This document shows positions 1 through 7,131 of a stretch of DNA of 10,827 nucleotides, piece after piece. A model generated the notes under the pieces. That model made no database searches, was not told the origin of the DNA, and saw nothing but the letters and a program-made list of their open reading frames with translations. Position numbers and translations under genes: made by a program. The DNA is from RHKX01 sp964497825. GTDB taxonomy: Bacteria; Actinomycetota; Thermoleophilia; Solirubrobacterales; 70-9. The stretch's first letter is position 1. Each line of letters starts with the position of its first letter. The stretch is from assembly GCA_964497825.1 (NCBI GenBank), contig CAZCFA010000081.1:1-10827 (forward strand). Direction: 5' to 3'.

Positions 1-26
1 CGGGGCCGAGGTCGCCCGGCTCGCCG

Positions 27-773
27 TCACCGCGAACCCTCGGCCGCGTCCTCGGCCGCTCCGGCGCCCTCGCCGCCGCGCGAGCGACGCGCGACCTCGC
101 GCCGGACCCGCTTGATCGCCCGCCGGCGATCGCGGTCGGCGCGCTGGATCTCGCCGGCGCGGGCGGCGGCGGCCATGAACGCGTCGATCAGCTCACCGTC
201 CTTGATTCCCGGCGCCGACTCGACGCCGGTGGCGACGTCGACCCCCCACGGATTCGCCGCCGCGATCGCGGCACCGACGTTGGCGGGATCGAGGCCGCCC
301 GCGAGCAGCGCCGGCACGCCGCCCCTGCGCGTCGCCACGAGCTCCCAGTCGAAGGTCGTGCCGGTGCCGCCGTGAGCGCCGCGGGCGAAGGCGTCGAACA
401 GGTGGAAGTCGGTGCGGAAGGCGCGCGCGGCGGCGACGTCGCCGGGGCTCCCGACGCGGAACGCCTTGATCACCTTGCAGCCGGTCCTCCGCTTCACCTC
501 GGCGCAGAAGCTCGGGCCCTCCTCGCCGTGCAGCTGCACGATCGTCAGCCGCTCGCGCTCGGCCGCGAGCACGACGTCGTCGATCGGAGCGTTGACGAAG
601 ACGCCGGCGACCTCGAGCCGCCGCCGCAGCGCCGCCCCGATCCGCTCGGCGACGCCGAGGTCGATCCGGCGCGGGCTCGCGGCGCTGTGGTTGAGCCCGA
701 TCGCCCAGGCACCGGCGGCGGCCGCCGCCTCGGCGTCCTCGAGCCTCGTGATGCCGCAGATCTTGACCTTCAC
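27..773 (-). CDS. trpF: Phosphoribosylanthranilate isomerase with extended C-terminus
   Basis: TrpF is a cytoplasmic TIM barrel that isomerises N-(5'-phosphoribosyl)anthranilate to CdRP, the step between TrpD and TrpC. Seen: the N-terminal strand VKVKICGITR with the general-base Cys6, VQLHGEE near residue 80, the general-acid Asp127 followed by GGTGTTFDW, LLAGGLDPANV near 157, and GVDVATGVES-PGIKDG near 178-192. The GTG at 773 is chosen because it leaves the standard short N-terminus; an in-frame TTG at 815 would add 14 residues unlike the family. No Shine-Dalgarno precedes either start. Two oddities: the barrel is complete by about residue 206, yet the protein runs to 248 with a basic tail (many Arg) ending in an Ala/Glu-rich stretch; and the usual GF-F-x-SPR segment reads GLNHSAASPRR. 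It lies 104 nt downstream of htrA, outside the main trp block. The family call is certain; the start and the role of the tail are not. Confidence 0.93.
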   Translation of the reverse strand: MKVKICGITRLEDAEAAAAAGAWAIGLNHSAASPRRIDLGVAERIGAALRRRLEVAGVFVNAPIDDVVLAAERERLTIVQLHGEEGPSFCAEVKRRTGCKVIKAFRVGSPGDVAAARAFRTDFHLFDAFARGAHGGTGTTFDWELVATRRGGVPALLAGGLDPANVGAAIAAANPWGVDVATGVESAPGIKDGELIDAFMAAAARAGEIQRADRDRRRAIKRVRREVARRSRGGEGAGAAEDAAEGSR

Positions 774-820
774 CGGGCCAGGAAAGATCGCACAGACGCG
801 TCCTCGCGCCCGCAACGACG

Positions 821-847
821 CGCGGCCCTCGGGTCAGGAGGGCCGCG
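821..847 (-). terminator. GC-rich hairpin between htrA and trpF
   Basis: A perfect 10-bp stem (CGCGGCCCTC, 821-830, with GAGGGCCGCG, 838-847) closes a 7-nt loop. It starts about 30 nt after the htrA stop codon in the direction of transcription. There is no T-tract after it on either strand, so it is not a classical intrinsic terminator, although GC-rich actinobacteria often use such U-less hairpins. It may terminate or attenuate htrA transcription before trpF, or stabilise the htrA 3' end. The structure is seen directly; its function is inferred. Confidence 0.5.
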
Positions 848-877
848 GCGCCGAGGCGATGCCGAACGGAGCCCGAC

Positions 878-2059
878 TCAGCCGCTGGCGTCGTCGGGGC
901 GATCGCCGAGCTTGACGTCGATCTGCTGCCTGGAGCCGTCGCGGACGACCTCGAGCGTGATCGTCTCACCGGGCTGCTTGCTGTTGATGACGCTGATCAG
1001 GTCGTCCATGCTCTTGACCGGCTGGCCGTCGGCGGCGACGATCACGTCGCCGCCGGCACGGACCCGCTGCCCGTCCTCGCTCACGGTCGCGTCGCCGCCC
1101 TCGAGGCCGGCCTGGTCGGCGGGGCCGCCCGGCGTGACCTTCTGGACCAGGGCGCCCTGATCGACGTCGAGGTTGAGGACGTCGGCGAGCTGGGAGTCGA
1201 GGTCGGCGCCCTCGATGCCGAGGTAGGCGTGCTCGACCGAGCCGTTGTCGATGATCTGCGAGGCGACCTGCTTGGCGGTGTTGATCGGTACCGCGAAGCC
1301 GATTCCGACCGAGCCCTCGCCGCCGGAGCCGGTCGCGATCTGGGAGTTGATCCCGATCACGCGGCCGTCGGCGTCGATCAGCGGCCCGCCCGAGTTGCCG
1401 GGGTTGATCGCCGCGTCGGTCTGCAGGACGTCGGAGATCGTGAACCCGTTGGGGGCGCTGATCTGGCGCTGCAGCGCCGAGATGATCCCGGTCGTCACGG
1501 TGCGGTCGAGGCCGTAGGGGTTGCCGATCGCGACGACCGGGTCGCCGACCTTGACGGCGTCGGAGTCGCCGAGCGCGAGCGGCTTCGCATCGACCTTGCC
1601 GGGATCGACCGAGAGCACCGCGACGTCGGTCGAGTCGTCGACGCCGAGCACCTTCGCGTCGAGCGCGTCGCCGTCGCCGAACTTGACCGAGACCGAGCTC
1701 GAGCCGTCGACGACGTGGGCGTTGGTCAGCACGTGGCCCTGATCGTCGATCAGGATCCCCGAGCCGGTCGCGGTGCCGCCGCCCGACTGCGGCCCGAACG
1801 GGGTCGCCGCGCCGGAGGGCTTCTGCACCGCCTCGATGTAGGCGACGCCCTGCCCGTCCTCCTGGTAGACCTGACCGACCGTGTTGCCGGTGTCGGCCGC
1901 CGGCTTCGTGCTGGCGGCGAGCGGGGGCTGGGCGGCGGTCGCGGTCGCGTCGGTGTTGTCGACCGAGATCAGGTTGGTGGCGATCGCGGCGATGCCGAGC
2001 GCGATCGCGACGGCACCCCCGATCACGCCGGCGAGCAGCGGGCTTTTGATCTGATGCAT
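878..2059 (-). CDS. HtrA/DegP-family membrane-anchored serine protease with one PDZ domain
   Basis: A 393-aa trypsin-like protease of the HtrA family, which degrades or senses misfolded proteins outside the membrane. Seen in order: one hydrophobic segment at residues 8-30 after a short basic start, acting as signal anchor; an Ala/Thr/Pro-rich linker to about 75; the protease domain at about 75-270 with the complete triad His115 (TNAHVV), Asp145 (STDVAVL) and Ser223 (GNSGGP); and one C-terminal PDZ domain at about 278-385 (AYLGIEG, GGPADQAGLEGGD, GGDVIVAADGQPV). Length and architecture match actinobacterial HtrA proteins. The ATG at 2059 is the only plausible start in this frame, though no good Shine-Dalgarno lies close by. 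It diverges from a secreted protein across 112 bp and precedes trpF on the same strand. The substrate is unknown. Activity is expected, since all catalytic residues are present. Confidence 0.93.
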   Translation of the reverse strand: MHQIKSPLLAGVIGGAVAIALGIAAIATNLISVDNTDATATAAQPPLAASTKPAADTGNTVGQVYQEDGQGVAYIEAVQKPSGAATPFGPQSGGGTATGSGILIDDQGHVLTNAHVVDGSSSVSVKFGDGDALDAKVLGVDDSTDVAVLSVDPGKVDAKPLALGDSDAVKVGDPVVAIGNPYGLDRTVTTGIISALQRQISAPNGFTISDVLQTDAAINPGNSGGPLIDADGRVIGINSQIATGSGGEGSVGIGFAVPINTAKQVASQIIDNGSVEHAYLGIEGADLDSQLADVLNLDVDQGALVQKVTPGGPADQAGLEGGDATVSEDGQRVRAGGDVIVAADGQPVKSMDDLISVINSKQPGETITLEVVRDGSRQQIDVKLGDRPDDASG

Positions 2060-2159
2060 CGGGCGATCGTCGCCGCGCGACCTCAGCCGCTCGAAAACGC
2101 ACCCGCAAGCGTTCCTAATACTTTCGTCTGCCGCGGCTAAGGATCGCCGTCGAAGCCGC

Positions 2160-2165
2160 TAGCTT
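2160..2165 (+). promoter_or_regulatory. Candidate -10 (TAGCTT) for a leaderless transcript
   Basis: TAGCTT ends exactly 6 nt before the GTG start at 2172, which would put the transcription start on the start codon. A GAGGG lies only 1 nt before the GTG, too close to work as a ribosome binding site. No convincing -35 is seen. The rest of the 112-bp divergent gap (2060-2171) must also hold the htrA promoter, for which I see no clear hexamers. Confidence 0.35.
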
Positions 2166-2171
2166 GAGGGC

Positions 2172-3143
2172 GTGGACCGCCGCTTCGCGCTGCTGCTGGT
2201 CGGGGCGCTGCTGGCGCTGGCGATCGCGGGCCCGACCGCCGCCGAGCGGCGCGGCTTCGACGCGAGCTGCGGCGCCTTCCCCGCCGCCGACGGCGTCGCG
2301 GCGAACGCCCGCTCGCTGCCCGACCAGCGCGCCTGGAACCAGGACGTCTCCGGCTCGCCGGTCGATCCCCGCTCGGACGCGATCATCGCCTACATCAACT
2401 CGCACGGAGGCGATGAGCTGCACCCCGACTTCGGTCGCAACCGCCACTACGGGATCCCGTTCGAGGTCGTCGGCAGGCGGGCCAGGGCACGCCGGGTCAG
2501 GTTCACCGCCTACGGCGAGGAGTCCGACCGCGGCCGTTACCGGATTCCGCTCGATGCGGCGATCGAGGGCGGCGCCCGCAGCGACGGCGACCGCCACGCG
2601 ATCGCCTACGACCGCTCCCGCTGCAGGCTCTACGAGCTCTACCGCGCGTTCCCCGCTCGGCGGCGCTGGCGGGCGGCCTCGGGCGCGATCTGGAACCTGC
2701 GCTCGGCGGCGCTGCGGACCCCCGGCTTCACCTCCGCCGACGCCGCCGGGCTGCCGATCTTCCCCGGCCTGGCGCGGGTCGACGAGGTCCGTCGCGGCGC
2801 GATCGACCACGCGCTGCGGGTCACCTTCAGCTCGACCCGCGACGCCTGGATCAAGCCGGCCACGCACTGCGCCGGCGAGAGCGACGATCGCGACGCGCCG
2901 CCGATGGGGATGCGGCTGCGGCTCGAGGCCGGCTACGACGCCTCGGCGCTCAGCGGCCAGGCGGCGGTGATCGCGACGGCGCTGAAGCGCTACGGGCTGA
3001 TCGTCGCCGACAACGGCTCGAACTGGTTCTTCGGCGGGGCGCCGAGCCGGCGCTGGAACGACCGCGTGCTCAACCAGCTCAAGGCGATCCCCGGCAGCGC
3101 CTTCGAGGTCGTCGGCAGCGCGGCGCCGGTCGAGAGCTGCTGA
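2172..3143 (+). CDS. Secreted protein of unknown function
   Basis: A 323-aa protein starting with GTG. Residues 1-24 form a clean signal peptide (MDRR, a hydrophobic core of Leu/Ala, then GPTAAE), so it is exported by the Sec system; there is no lipobox and no further membrane segment. The mature part has four cysteines (33, 151, 233 and 323, the last being the C-terminal residue), compatible with disulfides. Conspicuous segments are WNQDVS (55-60), LHPDFG (83-88), YGIPFEVV (93-100), CRLYELYRAF (151-160), GAIWNLRS (171-178), GLPIFPGLARVDEV (193-206), GAIDHALR (209-216), PATHCA (229-234), LKRYGLIVADNGSNW (271-285) and PGSAFEVV (307-314). I recall similar secreted actinobacterial proteins with these segments but know no assigned function, so none is given. 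It diverges from the HtrA gene and converges with trpC. Codon use resembles its neighbours. Confidence 0.85.
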   Translation: MDRRFALLLVGALLALAIAGPTAAERRGFDASCGAFPAADGVAANARSLPDQRAWNQDVSGSPVDPRSDAIIAYINSHGGDELHPDFGRNRHYGIPFEVVGRRARARRVRFTAYGEESDRGRYRIPLDAAIEGGARSDGDRHAIAYDRSRCRLYELYRAFPARRRWRAASGAIWNLRSAALRTPGFTSADAAGLPIFPGLARVDEVRRGAIDHALRVTFSSTRDAWIKPATHCAGESDDRDAPPMGMRLRLEAGYDASALSGQAAVIATALKRYGLIVADNGSNWFFGGAPSRRWNDRVLNQLKAIPGSAFEVVGSAAPVESC

Positions 3144-3151
3144 GGCTCAGC
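3139..3151. repeat. 13-bp palindrome holding both convergent stop codons
   Basis: GCTGAG-G-CTCAGC is a perfect dyad centred on 3145. It contains the TGA of the secreted-protein gene on the plus strand and the TGA of trpC on the minus strand, symmetrically placed. As a hairpin it is weak (about 4 bp with a 5-nt loop), so it is at best a poor bidirectional terminator. No other terminator exists between these convergent genes. Confidence 0.4.
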
Positions 3152-3962
3152 GCTCGTCGCTGAACAGGTGCTCGCGGGTCGCGTCCTCGTCCAGCGTCAG
3201 CGCCCGGACCATCGCCTCGGGGTCCTCGCTGCGCATCAGGCTCTCGCCGATCAGCACCGCGTCGACGCCGATCCGGTCGAGCTCCTCGATCTGCCCGGCG
3301 CTGGTGTAGCCGGACTCGGCGACGACGGTGACGCCGGCCGGGACGTCGGTGATCAGGTCCTCGGCGGTCGCCGTGTCGACCTCGAGGTTCCTGAGGTTGC
3401 GGTTGTTGATCCCGATCACCTCGGGATCGATCGCCAGCGCCCGCTCGAGGTCGTCGCCGTCGTGGACCTCGACGACGCAGTCGAGATCGAGCGTCGAGGC
3501 CTCCTCGAACAGGACCTGCAGGTCCTCGTCGGCGAGCGCGGCGACGATCAGCAGCGCCGCGTCGGCGCCGGCGATCGCCGCCTCCCAGAGCTGGTAGGGC
3601 TCGACGATGAAGTCCTTGCGCAGGATCGGCAGCGTGGTCGCCGTGCGGGCGGCCTCGAGGTCGGCGAGCGAGCCGTGGAAGTGGGGCCCGTCGGTCAGCA
3701 CCGAGACCGCCGCCGCGCCGCCGCGCTCGTAGGCGCCGACGACGGCGGCGACGTCGGCATCGGGCCGGATCGCGCCGGCCGAGGGCGAGCCGCGCTTGAA
3801 CTCGGCGATCACCGCGAGGCCGGGACGGGCCAGCGCCTCCTTGAACGGCCGCGAGCCGCTGCGGGTTCCGAGCCGCCGCCGCAGCTCCTCGCCGGAGACC
3901 CGTGAGCTGCGCTCGCGCACGCCTTCGCGCGCCGCGTCGACGAGCTGATCGAGGGTGCTCAT
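3147..3962 (-). CDS. trpC: Indole-3-glycerol phosphate synthase
   Basis: A cytoplasmic TIM-barrel enzyme that closes and decarboxylates CdRP to indole-3-glycerol phosphate, the substrate of TrpA. At 271 aa it has the usual single-domain length. Seen: AEFKRGSPS (53-61) with Glu54 and Lys56, LRKDFI (114-119) with the catalytic Lys116, VVEVHD (163-168) with Glu165, GINNRNLRNLEVD (184-196) with Asn187, AESGYTS (215-221) in place of the commoner SESGI, and the phosphate-binding VLIGESLMR (236-244). The ATG at 3962 gives the normal N-terminal helix. The gene ends the hisIE-trpEGDC block, 31 nt after trpD, and is not fused to TrpF as in enterobacteria. No strong Shine-Dalgarno precedes the ATG. A TAGCCT hexamer 9 nt upstream (3972-3977) could be a weak internal promoter. 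Confidence 0.96.
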   Translation of the reverse strand: MSTLDQLVDAAREGVRERSSRVSGEELRRRLGTRSGSRPFKEALARPGLAVIAEFKRGSPSAGAIRPDADVAAVVGAYERGGAAAVSVLTDGPHFHGSLADLEAARTATTLPILRKDFIVEPYQLWEAAIAGADAALLIVAALADEDLQVLFEEASTLDLDCVVEVHDGDDLERALAIDPEVIGINNRNLRNLEVDTATAEDLITDVPAGVTVVAESGYTSAGQIEELDRIGVDAVLIGESLMRSEDPEAMVRALTLDEDATREHLFSDER

Positions 3963-3993
3963 CCGCCGATCAGGCTACCGATGCGGCGAGCGC

Positions 3994-5001
3994 TCAACCG
4001 ACCAGCGCGTCCAGGACGCGCTCGGCGGCGCCCGAGCGGATCGCCTCGCGAGCGGCATCGACGCCGCCGGCGAGGTCGTCGCTGCCGCCGCCGGCGTAGA
4101 TCGCCGCGCCGGCGTTGAGCAGCGCGATCTCGAGCGCGGGCCCGGGCTCGCCGGCGAGCACGGCGCGCGCGACCGCGGCGTTGGCGGCGGGCTCGCCGCC
4201 GGCGATCGCCTCCAGCGGCGCCTCGGCGAGGCCGAGCTCGCCGGCGGCGACGAACCCCTCCGTGGTGCCGCCGTCGCGGACCTCGATCACCCGGGTGCGG
4301 CCGTGGATCGTCAGCTCGTCGAGCCCGTCCTCGCCGGAGACGACGAGCGCGTGCTCGGCGCCGAGCCCGGCGAGCGTCTCGGCGATCGTCTCCTGGTAGC
4401 GGCGGTCGGAGACGCCGAGCAGCTGGCGGGTCGCCCCCGCCGGGTTCGTCAGCGGCCCGAGGAAGTTGAAGATCGTCCGCACCGCGAGCTCCCTGCGGGT
4501 CGGGACGACGTGCTTCATCGCGGCGTGGTGGGCGGGCGCGAACATGAACCCGAAGCCGGTCGCGCCGATCGAGGCGGCGACCTCGGCCGGCGTCAGCTCG
4601 ATCCGCACCCCGAGCGCCTCGAGCATGTCGGCCGAGCCCGAGCGCGAGGTGCTGGAGCGGTTGCCGTGCTTGGCGACCGCGCAGCCCGCCCCGGCGGCGA
4701 TCAGCGCCGCCGTGGTCGAGACGTTGAAGGTCGAGGGGCCGCCGCCGGTGCCGGCCGTGTCGACGAGGTCGCGCCGGCCGGTCTCGACCGGCGTCGCCAG
4801 CTCGCGCATCGTCCGCGCCAGCCCGATCAGCTCGGGGACCGTCTCGCCCTTCGCCCGCAGCGCGATCAAGAAGGCGCCGGTCTGCACGTCGCTCGAGCGG
4901 CCCGCCATGATCTCGGTCAGCACCGTGGCGGCGTGATCGGCCGTCAGATGCTCGCCGGAGGCGACCGCGTCGATCGCCCGGGTGATGATCTCGTTCGGCA
5001 T
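3994..5001 (-). CDS. trpD: Anthranilate phosphoribosyltransferase
   Basis: Transfers phosphoribose from PRPP to anthranilate in the cytoplasm; usually a homodimer. At 335 aa it has normal length and is not fused to TrpG. Seen: the N-terminal helical domain, the PRPP loop DTAGTGGGPSTFNVSTT (81-97), KHGNRSSTSRSGSADMLEALG (111-131), the anthranilate-site region APAHHAAMKHVVPTRREL (155-172), NFLGPLTNP (179-187), and a downstream Asp-Glu pair (EDGLDELTIHG) expected to bind magnesium. Oddity: the usual GTGGDGxxTFN loop is one residue shorter and lacks its Asp, reading GTGGGPSTFN. The ATG at 5001 follows an AGGAA ribosome binding site, 14 nt after the trpG stop. PRPP is also the ultimate source of the HisIE substrate, so both branches of this operon draw on the same metabolite. 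Confidence 0.96.
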   Translation of the reverse strand: MPNEIITRAIDAVASGEHLTADHAATVLTEIMAGRSSDVQTGAFLIALRAKGETVPELIGLARTMRELATPVETGRRDLVDTAGTGGGPSTFNVSTTAALIAAGAGCAVAKHGNRSSTSRSGSADMLEALGVRIELTPAEVAASIGATGFGFMFAPAHHAAMKHVVPTRRELAVRTIFNFLGPLTNPAGATRQLLGVSDRRYQETIAETLAGLGAEHALVVSGEDGLDELTIHGRTRVIEVRDGGTTEGFVAAGELGLAEAPLEAIAGGEPAANAAVARAVLAGEPGPALEIALLNAGAAIYAGGGSDDLAGGVDAAREAIRSGAAERVLDALVG

Positions 5002-5009
5002 CGGGCGCG

Positions 5010-5014
5010 TTCCT
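5010..5014 (-). promoter_or_regulatory. Ribosome binding site of trpD
   Basis: Read on the minus strand, AGGAA sits 8 nt before the ATG of trpD and immediately after the trpG TGA. It fixes the trpD start and indicates re-initiation after trpG translation. Confidence 0.6.
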
Positions 5015-5015
5015 A

Positions 5016-5582
<567 letters not shown>

Positions 5583-5584
5583 GG

Positions 5585-7129
5585 CTACGGCCACTCCGGA
5601 TGCTCGACGGCGAGCTCGACGGCGCCGAACACCGCCTGCGCCTTCTGCAGCGACTCGCGGTACTCGGCGGCCGGCACCGCGTCGGCGACGGTGCCGCCGC
5701 CGGCCTGGACGTGCATCTGCCCGTCCTTGACGACGACGGTGCGGATGTGGATCGCGGTGTCGAGGTCGCCGCGGAAGTCGACGTAGCCGATCGCGCCGCC
5801 GTAGGAGCAGCGCTTGTGTGGCTCGAGCTCGTCGATGATCTGCATCGCCCGCACCTTGGGCGCGCCCGAGAGCGTCCCGGCCGGAAGCGCCGAGCGCAGC
5901 ACGTCGAGCGCCCCGAGCCCATCGCGCAGCTCGCCGGAGACGCGGCTGACGATGTGGAGCACGTGCGAGTAGGTCTCGACCGTCATCAGCTCGTCGACGC
6001 CGACGGTGCCGAAGCGGCAGACGCGGCCGAGGTCGTTGCGGCCGAGGTCGACCAGCATCACGTGCTCGGCCCGCTCCTTCGGATCGGCGAGCAGCGCCTC
6101 GGCGTTGGCGCGATCCTCCTCCTCGCTCTCGCCGCGCGGGTAGGTGCCGGCGATCGGCCGCGTCTCGACGCGGCCGCCGCTGACCTTGACCAGCGGCTCG
6201 GGCGAGGCGCCGGCGATCTCGAAGTCGCCGAAGTCGAGGAAGTACATGTACGGCGACGGGTTGATCGCGCGCAGGCCGCGGTAGATCGAGAACGCCTCGA
6301 CCGGGCACGGCGAGCTGAACCGCTGCGAGGGGACGACCTGGAAGGCATCGCCGGCGTGCAGGTACTCGACGATCCGGGCGACGTTCGACTCGAACGTCCG
6401 CGCCGACATGTTCGAGCGCCAGTCGATCGCCGCGCGGCCCGGCGCCGCACCGGCACCGGCCGGGATCTCGCGGCGCAGCAGCTCGCGGGTGCGCTCGATC
6501 AGGCCGGCCGCGCGCTCGTAGGCGGCGTTGAAGGCGGCGCCCGGACGCTGCGAGCCGTCGGCGGGCACGAGGGCGATGATCGAGACCTCGTGCCGGTGAT
6601 GATCGAAGGCGACGATCAGCTCGCAGACCATCAGCGCCAGATCGGGCAGCCCGAGCGGATCGGGGTTGGGCTCGCCGAGCGGCTCGACGGTGCGGACGAG
6701 GTCGTAGCCGAACAGCCCGACGGCGCCGCCGGCGAACGGCAGCCCCTCGTCGCCGGCGAGCTCGAAGCCGGCGAGGCGCTCAGCGACGGCGCCGTAGGGA
6801 TCGGGGGCCGCGCTGCGGCGGGTCGGCTCGCCCGGCGCCGACGCCGCCTCGCCCTCCCACTCGAGCAGCTCGCCCTCGACCCAGCGCAGGACCAGCCGCG
6901 GGCTGAACCCGAGGAACGAGTGGCGGCCCAGCCGCCCGCCCTGCTCGGCCGACTCGAGCAGGAACGCGGGCCCCTCGCCACGCAGCTTCAGAAACGCCGA
7001 GACCGGCGTCTCGGTGTCCTCGACGAAGCTCTCGACGACCGGGACGACGGTCGCCCCACGGGCGAGATCGCGGGCCCGCTCGAGGTCCGGCGCGATCGTT
7101 CCGGGCGACCCGGCAGCGCCCGCGGCCAC
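5585..7129 (-). CDS. trpE: Anthranilate synthase component I
   Basis: Converts chorismate and ammonia to anthranilate, with TrpG as partner; it is the committed, feedback-regulated step. From the GTG at 7129 it is 514 aa, typical for TrpE. Seen: LLESAEQGGRLGRHS (57-71), which matches the tryptophan-binding LLES-x10-S signature and implies allosteric inhibition by tryptophan; GAVGLFGYD (135-143); the catalytic domain with YMYFLDF (294-300), RPIAGTYPRG (324-333), LVDLGRNDLGRV (359-370), ALPAGTLSGAPKVRAMQIID (414-433), YGGAIGYVDFRGDLDTAI (443-460) and QAGGGTVAD (475-483). Ala rather than Lys in PIAGT favours anthranilate synthase over aminodeoxychorismate synthase (PabB). The open frame continues upstream through hisIE, but that part does not resemble TrpE. 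The chosen GTG is 2 nt after the hisIE stop, which suggests coupled translation. Confidence 0.95.
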   Translation of the reverse strand: MAAGAAGSPGTIAPDLERARDLARGATVVPVVESFVEDTETPVSAFLKLRGEGPAFLLESAEQGGRLGRHSFLGFSPRLVLRWVEGELLEWEGEAASAPGEPTRRSAAPDPYGAVAERLAGFELAGDEGLPFAGGAVGLFGYDLVRTVEPLGEPNPDPLGLPDLALMVCELIVAFDHHRHEVSIIALVPADGSQRPGAAFNAAYERAAGLIERTRELLRREIPAGAGAAPGRAAIDWRSNMSARTFESNVARIVEYLHAGDAFQVVPSQRFSSPCPVEAFSIYRGLRAINPSPYMYFLDFGDFEIAGASPEPLVKVSGGRVETRPIAGTYPRGESEEEDRANAEALLADPKERAEHVMLVDLGRNDLGRVCRFGTVGVDELMTVETYSHVLHIVSRVSGELRDGLGALDVLRSALPAGTLSGAPKVRAMQIIDELEPHKRCSYGGAIGYVDFRGDLDTAIHIRTVVVKDGQMHVQAGGGTVADAVPAAEYRESLQKAQAVFGAVELAVEHPEWP

Positions 7130-7131
7130 GC

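Noticed and set aside
1..26. Possible start of the next gene (such as trpB) left of trpF.
   Set aside because: No ATG, GTG or TTG occurs on the minus strand in these 26 bases, so nothing can be called.
774..877. A trp attenuator or leader peptide in front of trpF.
   Set aside because: No short frame with clustered Trp codons and no alternative terminator/antiterminator with a T-tract was found.
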